64,000 bases of DNA, taken from NCBI GenBank assembly GCA_025738555.1, contig JAOVFP010000007.1, positions 1,674,001 through 1,738,000 of the forward strand. Reading direction: 5' to 3'. Below the pieces are notes generated by a model that saw only the letters and a list, made by a program, of their open reading frames with translations, searched no databases and was not told the DNA's origin. This DNA is from Cyathus striatus (taxonomy: Eukaryota > Basidiomycota > Agaricomycetes > Agaricales > Nidulariaceae). Shown here one piece after another: positions 48,272 through 59,963 of this stretch (within the stretch, counting starts at the first letter, position 1; each line of letters starts with the position of its first letter). The translations under genes were made by a program, and so were the position numbers.

Positions 48272-51200
48272 GAGGCATGACGAAAAACGGTGTCAGTGTT
48301 TCGCGTCCGAGACATCGCATCAAGATCTTTCGGAGATCTGTCCAAATGTAGACACAATTCCCCCGACTCACCTCCGGACAATCTAGCAGCTTCACCGTTG
48401 GCCGTCTTTGTTTGACAACGTTGTTTCTAGAGGCTACAGCAGTATTTGTTTGATCTTGTTGTAATTCTAGACCATTGGTACGTCGACACGGCGCTTAAGT
48501 TCTAAGCGAGTACGCGACGCGTCCGATGCTGTACAGTACTGTGTTCTACCACTTCGTTGGCTTTCCTTCCACCAACATTCCAATATTCAATGCCAAAGAC
48601 AAAGATTCAACACTATTTACTTGTTACCTACAATTACGGGTAGTGATATTTCTGCTCATAGCCCTGGGAGCGATATACTGTGGATACTGATACTAGCTGT
48701 CATCATGTCCCTTACTTCTGGTACGATCCAATTTGAAATCTTTATCTTATCTGGCATCAAGTGTAAGAGAAAAATTATATTATGCACCCCTACAGCTTCG
48801 AGAGCCTTCTATTATCTTCCATTTTATATCTTGGCACTGTTAGAAACAGTATAAATAAGTGAGTGTAGCTCCTGGATCTCCAGTTCTATCGCAATAACTG
48901 CCCAACCATGAACATTTTGCTCGTACTCCAGAATTTACTTGGTATACCCCATACTTATGCTCTAACGTGATTTCTTCTGATAATTTTCGCATAGATTTTA
49001 AATCAAGCCTAACCACGTTCATTCGCATTTCTATGGGATCGTTTATATTACCTATTGGTATGTAGATTCATTTTAACATGATGCTACACCTATGCTGACA
49101 TCTTTCGAGCTTATAAATTACTTCATCTACGTTATTTTCAGTACCGGTTTCTACATGAGCTGGATATATACCCACTTCTTTTAAAGTTCATTTGTCGCAA
49201 TGCCTTGATTCTGACTGGTATGATATTCACTCAAGCCTGGAGTTCATTATTGTAATTGATATTTTACAGTTTCTATATTACTTATAACTACAATTGTTGC
49301 CATTGGATATATTTGTTTTCATAACGGTATGTTCAATTACTTAATTTGAGGCTAGAACTTCAAAGCTAACTGATTTCTTTGCAATATTATTTAGTCTCGT
49401 ATAATTGTTTCACATACTCCGAAATTTTACATTTCGCATTCACTCGTTTGAATATAATCAACACGATTTCGCTCACAATGAACTCAGAAGTTTGGTTTAT
49501 CCTCGCATACTCGCTTGCCACCCATATCGTGCAACATTTTGAATTTCAAAACTGCAGCACACCCATACCAAACAGGCAGAGCTCTTTGTGGGTGTACGGC
49601 CTCCGATCTCGTCCTGTTTTGCATAGTAGGTTTCAAATATTGATATATATATCTAGTTTAACGTATTATGAATAGGATTTGATCCAAATGCGATATTGCG
49701 CTCCCTTCTTGACAGTCTGGAAGTCGAATATCCTGAGCTCCGATCTGATCATTTTTATCTTACAGTTGAAGGGCGCCATCTTGCTTCTTTTCTGCCTACC
49801 GTCGCCTTGATGGACATAGGATTGGGAAATAATTCGATTATTTTTGCTCGTCTCCGTCTTCGAGGTGGTAAGAAAAACAAAGCAAGAAGTAAGCATCATA
49901 TTGTTCATGATTATAATCCACCACACTAATCACAATATTTTAGGCACAGATGTAATTGACCTTACCTCCAATGAGCGTATTCAAGTGACAGCTCGGACTT
50001 ATGTCGACTCAGTGCAAGATTTATCAGTAATCCCAGAATATTGGCCAATTGCAAAGAAGCATGAGCCCGAGGTCGCATATTTGGTTGATTTTCGTGTTAA
50101 TACTCCACGTTACATTCTGGATGGAAAAAGTATTGATGCATTTATCAAGCATGAGGTACGATGTCATTCCTCTCATATAGTAACTCTGAGAAATAACAAT
50201 ATTTTATGTAGTGTCAAGATGCATGGGAAGGAGCCACTGGGTCAGTGCATCGTTCCACATTCTGCCATATTCTGCAAACAGAATGCCGTCGCTCCATACT
50301 GCACTGTAAAGGGTGCTTCAAATGTAACTTTGGTTTATATGACGGACTTCTTCAAGGATATCAATGGTGGTCACCTGAGGACCAGACAAGTCATAATGCT
50401 GACATTCACTCAGCATTTGAAGCCAGTAGGAGCAAAGCAGAATCTCAAATTGCAAATACAATTGCGTGAGTAGTTTTTAATGTTCAATGCTCATTCTTAC
50501 TTAAATGATTCTGTTCCTAATCTTGTCACAAATCAACAGGTTTTACAGGACTGTCATCAACGAAACATGTACCTCAGTTTTACTGGATGGGTCTATTTGT
50601 GGCGGATATCCTGTTTTCCTTAAGTACCGCACTGTATGTTCATTTTCCATTTTTAGTGGAAGTAATTTGCATTCTCATATTTTATTATGTATAGCCACGA
50701 CGCGGCCCCTCACATTTCATTGGCTGCTCTCATTGGTATCCAGAACACCGCCAGCAAGGGATCTCGCATTTTTTCCGCCTTATACCCATTGGAGTCAAGG
50801 AAGATATTCTTGCGAAATTATTCGCTGGTCTTTTAATTTATGACCCACTACGGCCACTAGATGATGAGATAGTCCCATTTACAGAAGCCTGCTCGAATTT
50901 TGTGCATCCTGCACATGTACCAGTGTCCAAAGAGTGCGGTATGTTGACTGCATTAATTACATGATACTGAACATTCATATTATTAATGCATGAAATGTTT
51001 AGATCGTCTTCACCTATCTATTGGTACTTGGTTTCCAGGGGAGTTTCATCCTCATAAATGCGAAGCATATCTTACAATTTTGGTGCCACTTGACCCCTCT
51101 GATCATCGTGCAGTTGTCATTCCTAAAAAAGGGGTGCCGCACAGTCACCCAACTTTTCGAGCACATAAAGTTCCATTTAATATTCAGGAGCAATATCGCT

Positions 51201-53553
51201 CTTGCATTGGAGCATCTGGCATTATGGGGGCGACACCTGTAAAAGTTGACAATGGTATGTGGTGATAAAATCAAACTATCATCAACTATATTGTATACTG
51301 ATACACTGTTATAGCACTTAGTACAAGTAGAATTCTCAATGGAAAAATGCCTCAGGAGTTGCATGATTCCATGATTGATAATAGAAACCGACGCACCATT
51401 ATTTCCAAGGCCCGTATTCAAGAGTTCCCAGCTGGCTTTGGGATCAATGGTAAAACACTGCTTATTTCCATATATTCTCTATAAATTTATCATGTTCCTT
51501 AGGAGTCTATCGTCAATTTACTAAGGAACGTGAAGGCGATATAGAACAGAAATATATTCAGAGCATATATGCATTTGGGGAGAACAGCCACATTATTATT
51601 ACAATGAATACTTACCTTGCTGCTCACATCACACAGGCACGGTGGATTATGGTTGATACCACCTTCAAAGCTGTACACGGTGATACAAATCAGTTCAAGG
51701 TGGTCATTTGGAGTGATAAACTTCAAAAGCGTTCGTATTATTTGTGTTATTATTTTTTAATATATATTGCTTACTCCTGTTCACTTCCTATTCATAGGGT
51801 TAGTTGTGGGTCGTGTTTGGACAAATTCTGCAACAAGGGCTGCATTTTTCCACATCTGGAATGGTCTTTTTGATGCCCACAAGATTATTACTGGAATGGA
51901 GCTCAATTTCAAGCTGTTTTCACATTCCTCAAGCTTACTTGGTGTCATTGGCGACACTGAAGCAGCACAAGCACTCGGATTTGGAGATGTTGTCCTGCAG
52001 CGTCATCTCAATGATCCACGGAATACAGGACTTACTCTATCAGATACCGATACAGTCCTTCTGCATTTGTGGAAGACATGTCTTGTTCATTATGAGCGGT
52101 ATGTACTTGTGTTGAAAAGCACTTCCCCTAGACTCATTATTTCCTAGTGGCATTTTTAAACTTCGAGGACATGTTAAGGATGAAGTGATTGAACAACTTC
52201 GGATATTTCCTTTTCTTGAGACCGATCAGGACATTTCAAGGTTTAAGATGTACTGTGATGAACTGGGACGAGCCAATAAGAAATTGAATGGTAATTAAAT
52301 ATATTTTTCTCTAATTGCTCAGGAATATTTCATGACTTCGACACACTCTTTTTAGATTGGTGGAGACACAAGACTAGTCATAATTGGCTCCTCCCATCAC
52401 TCAATCCCAAGCTCTCTTGTATGTCAAGAGAGTACTGGGATTTAATTCCAAGTAACACCAATCCAGTTGAAAGCAGCCATGCTGGGGACAATCAGGTGAT
52501 GTCAACAAACCATACTCTACTTGAAGCAATTCTTTTGTGCGTTTTAATGTTAAGATCGCAATACTCACAATCTGATCATCTTAAATCTAGAGCGAAGACG
52601 TATGATGATCAAGTTGCACGTGGCATCAAAGCATCTCTCAATTCTGGAATCCTTTCTAACCAGCACAACACACTCTCACATCGTTTTGCAGCGCAGGGTC
52701 GTCGAAAGGAATCTATGTATCGCAAGAAGCAACTAGCAAGCATTGACCGTGAAAGGGAGCTGGTCCTCAAGATTAGTATTAAATCGATGCAAAATGAACT
52801 GAAGGAGCTTAAAGAAACTTGTCACACACCACGGAAGAAGGTTAAAACTTTGAAGGCCCAGGTCGATGGTAAGTAATCTGTCAATTTATATCTGATTATA
52901 ACAATTCACTAACATTTCATATAGACTTTATCCATTCATACGACGGTGCTACAAGTTCTAGGTTCTCATTTAATCTGTACCACAGTGTTTCCACTGCTCC
53001 GTATCCCCTTCCCATGTCTTCATCAAAGTACAACACTGGAGATACTCATGCTTCTACGGGTGCAAACAATCATATTTTATATCCAGTAGATAACAATCCT
53101 GATCTACTTATGTCGTACCCGGATACCTATGGTCCCCAGTAGGCATTGATCGATCCTATCTGGTGTAAACTGTGTGTTCAGGCCACAGGTTTCGTTAGTA
53201 GATGTTCTCAGTTTATCAATACATAGTATATGTAGTGTTCTTGAGAAATTTAACATTTCTCAGGCTATTCACGTTGCATTGCATTACATGTATGAAAAAC
53301 TATTATTATCGCTACTTAATATCATAGCTATCTACATGGTTCAAAATAACAATTTGGCTACAAGCGATCAGCGCTAACACCATGTCACTCTGAAGTTCTA
53401 AACGTTGAATGGCAATGCAAAACAACTGGCCAAATAACACCACTTACCGGGAGGAAGACGGTCGGTTCCCCCGTAAGCGATCCGAAGTGTTTTGATCTCA
53501 GCCCCTGATCTGATGTAGATCTAAAGCACTGACACCGTTTTTCGTATATGCTC
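48272..53553 (+). mobile_element. Mutator-like element (MULE), apparently autonomous
   Basis: Ends GAGGCATG and (reverse complement of right) GAGCATAT, each running into the identical ACGAAAAACGGTGTCAGTG. The 9-bp direct repeat TTCCAGAGC lies at 48263-48271 and 53554-53562, the duplication length typical of Mutator-like elements. HNH-B supplies the uninterrupted target sequence. Inside is one spliced transposase gene with no stop codon in its exons, so insertion may be recent. Confidence 0.93.
48908..53142 (+). CDS. MULE transposase with N-terminal ubiquitin-like domain and SIM
   Basis: Seventeen exons: 48908-48941, 48995-49057, 49110-49217, 49270-49326, 49395-49625, 49676-49867, 49944-50155, 50212-50465, 50540-50633, 50695-50938, 51003-51254, 51315-51449, 51503-51730, 51798-52098, 52148-52290, 52356-52868, 52925-53142; 1092 residues. 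Residues 1 to about 130 are hydrophobic (SILLITTIVAIGYICF). About 152-229 look ubiquitin-like (LWVYGL ... YLTVEGRHLASFLPTVALM ... NNSIIFARLRLRGG), and TDVIDLTSN follows at 230-238. Next comes a Cys/His cluster (CQDAWEG, CRRSILHCKGCFKC), then DDE residues D677 (WIMVDTTF), D754 (GVIGDTEAA) and E888 (NPVESSHAGDN), and a coiled-coil tail. Every junction keeps phase. The first four exons are less certain than the rest; the start could be elsewhere. Confidence 0.8.
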
Positions 53554-54809
53554 TTCCAGAGCAGTGTGACTATGGTTCCATCAAGAAACGTGTTAATGCA
53601 GTTGACCCCAACAAGGGTCGTTGCTTAGTGGAGAATTCTTCGGACAGCATCGGGTACTGCCACGTATTACCGCGCAAGGTAATGCAGGACGACGGATTGG
53701 TATGTACCTACAATTTTATATATATATAAGTCTACTTATTATATTTACTCATTCCCTGTTATGTTATAAGCTTGAGTCTCTGGAGTGGAATTGGCGCATG
53801 CGAAAAGGAGATCTTAATCTTGACACTCGGTACAACATCTTCCTCGGTACGTTTATCATCTTTTACGCAGTTCTTATCATATTAACTGCATTTAAAGCTA
53901 ATGAATCTGTTCGAAAGATGTTCAACAGCTACAAGTGCATCCTGGTACCTGACGAAACAATCGTTGATAAGATCTATCGTTCCGTACTCTTCCGGAAAGA
54001 TAAAAGAGGCAGTGATTCTTTCAGAGCACTTGAAGTCTGTTCTTGGTGCAATTTTTATTTATCTATTTACTGAGGATTTTATATAGGGAGAAATATTTGA
54101 GTACCGCTTGTTACCTATAGTGGACATGGATGATGTTACTTTTACACGGCAGAACGACACCACTGCAACAACACAACAACCCGAGACCTATACTGAGCAC
54201 AAATTTCCCTTTGACACACTTCCTAAACTTATCAGCCACATCCATCCAAAATTTGTCCTAGCCGGAGTGGGCTACTTTTTATATGCAGCTTCAAGGGATC
54301 AGCTTCTCACAAATTATCACAAATACGCCATATTGGAAAAAATTGGAAATATTTATCTTTTATGGACTTCGCCTAATAGCCTTGATGTTGATGACGATCC
54401 TACGTTTTGCCCCGACATTGATTCTATGATTGGGGATATATACGACGAAGAAGGTACTTCAAGAACTGGAAAAGGGTGAATTCTCAAGAGGGTGACGCCA
54501 GTTGAACCCACCCCGCATCCGGGTTGGGAATCCGAAAGCACCTCAGAAAGCAACTCTTCTGAGAAACTGGAGAGTGAATCGTTTTACGCTGGTTCTGTTA
54601 ACGTGACCGAGAAAGGAAGGGCAAAGCCATACAGACGAAAACAGTCAAAGAAGAAGATAGAGAAAGAATGTTGGTTCCAGGAAGATACCAAGATGTGGGA
54701 TACCGACGTTCTATCTCAATGGGCTAAGGATGTCGATCCAGATTATGCCGTCCCTAGTGAGGTGATGAGTGATAGTTCCAATGAGGAGGGCAAACTCGTA
54801 TGCGCTTAG

Positions 54810-56147
54810 TGACGCTGTCCCTTTATTGTATGTACACAGATTTTATTGTCACTAAACTTTATTGTAATTACACCGGTACTACGTCGTTATAGAGCATGCA
54901 AATGACCCAAACTACAACCGTCTGTGTCAGGTTCGTACACCATCCCCTATGGCAATCTGGAGCAACGTGATTATAGGAACCCTACAATATGTTGTGTTTG
55001 TGTTGTGTTGGGGGAAAATTGAATCGACCTTTTCGTTTGAAGGAATGAGAAGTTGCTATAGGGTGTTAATGAGTGAGGATGCTAGAGACGGGCAAAATCA
55101 AGATGTAGATGTTATTGAAAGAGCAACAAAATAAGGGAAAGGGAACAAAGTAATAGCTCTCCCACATCCCAGGTCCACCATTTCGTCTCGGAAACTCCGC
55201 ATGCTCAAACCATGCCTGCAAACTCTCGAGCCATCGTTAACGTTAGTGATGTGTTTGGATGAGTGCTTCACTGACTAGTTGAGGGTAGGAAATGAAGGAA
55301 GACGGGCGTGATTCGTATGTGCTCCAAACCTCTCTGGTTCTATATTCTTAAAAGTTAACATCCTGGTCTCGTAGAGATGCGTCTTTGAGATTGGCCACGA
55401 ACAAAGTGACAGCTTCGCACTTGGGGTGAAGCTGGACAAGTTAGGAGAGCCTAGAGGACCGAGGTGCATTGGCTCGATCGACACGGATGCTGGATCGATG
55501 TGGTCTGAAATCTGAAGCCTTGGAGCGTTGGTGTTAGCCTGGCCGCATGGTTTGAATCGTGGGATTGTAGGGGTGTGGAGTGTGCGCGGGCACGAGCACT
55601 GTCCACCACACTGGCTTAGCTAACTGGTGTAGAGGTGAAAGGTGCGTTGATACCTAAACAAAGAAATTATTTAGCGAGTCGGTGAACATCCGTTCGACCT
55701 CGGGTGTTCTAAGGTGTCGAGAAGGGAGGGTAAATGTTCACTGAATTAGGGGGAAGTAGATACATGGATTTTAAAGAAAATGAAAATAAAGAGAGTACCT
55801 AATGAGGAATAGTTGAATAAATGGAAATTAAAGGTTTAGGAATAGTAGATTATTGGAAGAAAAAGGAAAAGCGTGAAACATAAAGCATACCAATGAATTG
55901 AAAGAAAATTTATAAAATAAAAACTTGAGGAGAGAGACTAGAGGCGATGACACAGCCACTGGTAAGGTGAACTGCGGTATTTAGTGGCTCTTGGTAGCGC
56001 GCAGTACCGACGATCTTGAGTTATGTTGAGTAATAGTGGCGTTGGGGATGAAGCAGGAGTGTCGGTGTTGGAGGGAAGATGAGAAAGATAGCGCGCGCGT
56101 GAACGCGAACAAATGCGTCGATGCACGCATCAACTGATTACGTAATA
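54810..56147. other. HNH-A 3' flank and spacer
   Basis: About 54810-55180 matches the HNH-B 3' flank (59555-59940), including GGTACTACGTCGTT and CTGGAGCAACGTGATTATAGG, so the whole HNH unit was duplicated with its flanks. The remainder has no supported gene. Confidence 0.5.
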
Positions 56148-56824
56148 CAGTATACAACCATCAAACGTGACAGAAAAAACATGATGTCATCATAACTCTT
56201 TGTTCCCTCCTCCAATTTTTACAAATGATGTATAGGCAGATAGTGTAGTACTTCATTAACTCTACTGTAAAATATTTAATGCATTGGATGAAGGGAAGTT
56301 GGTCAAATATACAAAATGGTGGATGGGAATGGATTTTGATCGGTACCACATGGTGTGACAGTCAATTATTTATTACAAAACTATTCAAAATTAGTAGTGC
56401 CGAAGTCCCGGATCAGTTTATAAATAAAGTTTTGATGTCTTGCAAGACAGTGAATATCACAGAATCTGTAATTCTATAAAGATATGACACACACAGCTCG
56501 ATAAGAATAATAGAAAATGTAGATTAGTGCTTTTCCTCAACAACTATATACTATAAGAGTGATTATTCCAGATTCTTCACAACAATACAAGCCACAGAAT
56601 TATTGAAATTCACTAAATTATCCAAACTCCCCATTTTGTTTTGTATATAATTCTTTGGAATGTAAATATTTTGAATAGCTACTTCCTGTAACATTTTAAT
56701 AGTATGCTATTCCTTGTGATTCAAAAAGAATTGGTGTAATTGGTGTAGATTTGGGATCAGGATAAGCAAAATGAGAAAAGTTGTCACGCGAAGCGATAGT
56801 GTCACGTTTGATGGTTGTATACTG
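56148..56824. mobile_element. Tc1/mariner-type MITE
   Basis: Perfect inverted ends of 25 bp starting CAGTATACAACCATC and ending in ACGTGACA, flanked by TA on each side (56146-56147, 56825-56826). 677 bp with no transposase. The CAGT start and TA duplication indicate the Tc1/mariner superfamily. Confidence 0.85.
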
Positions 56825-57165
56825 TAGACATTGTAATATATCGATTTTTGTAGTGCAGGCGAAACGCCTGCTCTACACTGGACCACGAGGAGTCGTGCGA
56901 GTGAATGACGACCTTACATAGTGGAAAAGTTCAAGTTATACTTACGAGGAATCCCGCCTTTTCACCATCGATTCAGACATGACTCAATACCGTATCACCA
57001 AATAAGGGCGCACAGCAAGCGTCGGCTCGACGCTGACAAAAGTATGCCGCCGACAGCGCTTACATAAGCCTTAAGGGAGCCGGGATGCCGATAACTAGTT
57101 CGCCAGTCACGTGAAGTTGAACACATCGACACCCACCATTCGCCCACTTGTTTCTCTCTGCGCCC

Positions 57166-58258
57166 TAGGGTTGGGGAACAAACTGGCATGTAACTTACTG
57201 ACATGTAAATAACATAGTTATTTACAGTAACTTACTAGTTTGTTACATCCCCTGAAAAATAGCATGTAAAAAATGTGACAAACCTCGGTCACATAATTAA
57301 CAAAATCACAGTCTCTGATGGACAAAAATTTGACGACCAGTTGATACAAAATTGTTACCCATCAAGCCTGGATACTTTGTAGCATTCAACACACCCTGAC
57401 ACATACAATCCAACAATGGAAGAACCAATGGACATGCCCACTAAACCTGAGGATCTTTTTTGGCGAAGAAATGGACATAAATTCAATAATTTGCCTGATA
57501 ATATAAAGGCACATGTACGTTTACAGTTCACTATCAAACTATTGTCTATAGTACCCCACTCCATGGCAGATGAGCAAACTGTCTCTGTTGTAACAATGTT
57601 GAATACAGCCTTGAGATCCCACATGAAAGTGAACACCATTATGGCAATGGCTCAAATACGTGCTCACTATAGGAGGGAGATAAAGGTAAGCTTCACAGTA
57701 AAATGTAAAGAATGAAGACAACTTACATTAAACATCAAGAACCGCCCAAAAGTAAATCCTCACCCAATATTAAAGTTTTTGATGTCAAGCGCATCTTGAG
57801 GGAAATCGACAATGAAGACAGATACCACGATGAAGCCCACATGCGAGACGAATCAGAAGATGAGTTTGACAGTGAAGAGAGAGTGTCATGGCTATCTGGA
57901 GAGGCTACAAGTGTGATTCAGCCAGCAGAGGTATTCGTGATGAATAATGAAGAGGATGAGCTGAACTTGCACTCCAGGAGGGTTGAAGATCTTCTCTTGG
58001 ACAAGCCACCAAAAGTAGAGGAGGCCGAGATGGCAGAGTTAGCGGAGAAGGGTGAAACCATGACAGACAATGATATTGAGGAAGATGATGGATCGTACGG
58101 CCTTGGTGCTTGGGTAACTTGTGATGTGTGACACGTGACATTAGCAATCACATGCTTAAGTAATTTACTATGTAATTTACAATTGTTACATCTCGCCAAA
58201 AATTTTTTAGGTAAGTTACCTGTTTGTTACACTGCCTGAGGTTTGTTCCCCAACCCTA
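57166..58258 (+). mobile_element. hAT element inserted in the HNH-B promoter
   Basis: Perfect 18-bp inverted ends TAGGGTTGGGGAACAAAC and an exact 8-bp direct repeat CTGCGCCC (57158-57165, 58259-58266). Subterminal GTAACTTAC-type motifs lie at both ends. The right end with its duplication stops 6 bp before the HNH-B start codon. Confidence 0.93.
57416..58131 (+). pseudogene. hAT transposase C-terminal remnant
   Basis: 57416-57690 encodes KFNNLPDNIKAHVRLQFTIK, LLSIVPHSMADEQTVSVVTM and NTIMAMAQIRAHYRRE, the spacing of the hAT C-terminal dimerisation region (VPHxAxxE ... TM..L...). After a probable intron a 140-residue acidic tail (ESEDEFDSEER, EEAEMAELAEKGE, EEDDGSYG) ends at 58131. The RNase-H-like catalytic part and BED finger are missing, so it cannot transpose itself, though the remaining frames are open. 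Confidence 0.7.
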
Positions 58259-58272
58259 CTGCGCCCTCGAGT

Positions 58273-59511
58273 ATGATTCCGCCTAACTTTGCTACTCTGA
58301 CCCGTATTCCAGAGCAGTGCGACTATGATTCCATCAGGAAGCGTGTCAATGCAGTTGGCCCAAACGAAGGTCGTTGCTTGGTCGAAAACTGTTTAGACAG
58401 CATCGAGTACTGCCATGTATTACCACGAAAGTTGATGCAGAGGGACAAATTAGTGAGCATCTGCAATTTTTATTTATATAAGTCAAATAATTCTAATGTT
58501 TTGTTTGGCATGTTATCAGCTTGATTCGCTGGAGTGGAATTGGTTCATGCGAAAAGGAGATCTTAACCTTGACACTCGTTTCAACATATTCCCCGGTACG
58601 CTTATCAACTATTGCGCAGTTCTTGTCACGTTCACTGCTCTAAAAGCTAGTGAATCTGTTGGAAAAATGTTCAATAGCTATAAGTGGATCCTAGTACCCG
58701 ACGAAACGATTATTGAGAAAATCTTTCATGCCGTACTATTCCGGTCAGAAATCGGAAGTAATCCTTTCATGTCATTTGAAGTGTGTTCTTGGTTTAGTTT
58801 TTTCGTCGTGTACTTACCGAAGATCTTTTACAGGGAGAACAGTTTGAGTACCGCTTGTTACCTATCGCGGACATGGATGATGTTACTTTTACACGGCAAA
58901 ACAACACAGCAACAATACAGCAGCCCGGAACCTTTACTGTGCATAGATTTCCCTTTGAAACACTTCCTAAACTTGTCAGCCACATCCATCCAAAGTTCGT
59001 CGTTGCAGCTGCAGGATACTTTTTATACGGGGTTGCAGGCGATCGGGCTCTCGCAGCGTACAAAAAATACGAAATACTTCAGGTAATCGGGGAGATTTAC
59101 CTTTTATGGTCTTCGGGTACTAGCCGTAGATATGATGACGATCCTACATTTTGCCCCGACATTGCTTCTGTTATTGGGGATATATACGACGAAGAAGGTA
59201 TTCCAAGAACTGGAAAGGGACGAGTTCTCAAGAGGGTTACGCCCGTTGTCCCCACCCCGGATCCGAGTTGGGAATCCGTAAGCGCCTCCGAAAGCAACTC
59301 TTCCGAGGAGCTAGAAAGTGAATCGTTTTACGCTGGTTCTGTTAACGTGACCGAGAAAGGAAGGGCAAAGCCATACGGACGAAAACGGTCAAAGAAGAAG
59401 ATGGAGAAGCAATGTTGGTTCACAAAGACAATACCAAGATGTGGGATACCGACGCTCTATCTCAGTGGGCTAAGGATGTCGATCCAGATTACGCCGTTTC
59501 TAGTGAGGTAA
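58273..59511 (+). CDS. HNH-domain protein B
   Basis: Exons 58273-58452, 58520-58595, 58647-58780, 58834-59511, 355 residues. The N-terminus holds the HNH_2-like core: RCLVENC, His48 in IEYCHVLPRK, LDSLEWNWFMRKGDLNLDTR, FNIF, then MFNSYKWILVPDE. The position of the last HNH histidine is Gly91. A second conserved block follows (FEYRLLPIADMDDVTFTRQN, LVSHIHPKFVVAAAGYFLYG), then an acidic Ser/Glu stretch and a basic patch (GRKRSKKK) suggesting a nuclear location. Relative to HNH-A, two extra bases at about 59431 shift the last 28 codons. A hAT element sits in its promoter. Catalytic activity is doubtful. Confidence 0.8.
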
Positions 59512-59963
59512 CAAGTGATAGTTCCAAGGAGGAAAGCGAGCTCGTATGCGCTTAATGACGCTGTAGCGCTTCCATTTATTGTGTGTACACATATTCTAAT
59601 GTCACTAAACTTTATTGTAATTACATCGGTACTACGTCGTTGTAGAGTATGCAAATGAACCAAACGACAACCGTCTGTGTCATGTTCGTACATCACCCCC
59701 TGTGGCGATCTGGAGCAACGTGATTATAGGAAGCTTACGATGTGTTGCGTTGGAGGAAAATTGGATCGATCTTTTCGTTTGAACGAATGAGAGGTTTCTA
59801 TAGAGTGGTAATTATTGAGGATCCTAAAGACGAGAAAAATAAAGAAGCGGATGTTATTGAAAGAGAAGCAAAATAAGGGAAATGGAACAAAGTAATGGAC
59901 GAAAGCAACTAACGTTCTATTCGTTGCCCTCCCACCTCCCAGGCCCGTTCGCATGGGCCACAT
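59512..59963. other. HNH-B 3' flank
   Basis: Contains the original, now out-of-frame C-terminal codons (to about 59555) and a flank duplicated at 54810-55180. No gene. Confidence 0.5.

Larger units (their letters stand above)
48226..54809 (+). pseudogene. HNH-domain gene A, split by a Mutator-like element and stopped
   Basis: The first 46 nt (MILKSNFATVSRIPE plus one base) lie at 48226-48271. The rest resumes at 53563 after the transposon and its target duplication: QCDYGSIKKRVNAVDPNKGR, YCHVLPRK, intron 53700-53770, exon 53771-53846, intron, exon 53898-54034, intron, exon 54087 onward. An in-frame TGA at 54477-54479 replaces the CGA of HNH-B; beyond it the same frame runs on to 54809. The third HNH histidine is Arg (SVRKMF). 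Without the insertion the structure matches HNH-B exon for exon. HNH_2-like basidiomycete family; any nuclease role is lost here. Confidence 0.85.
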
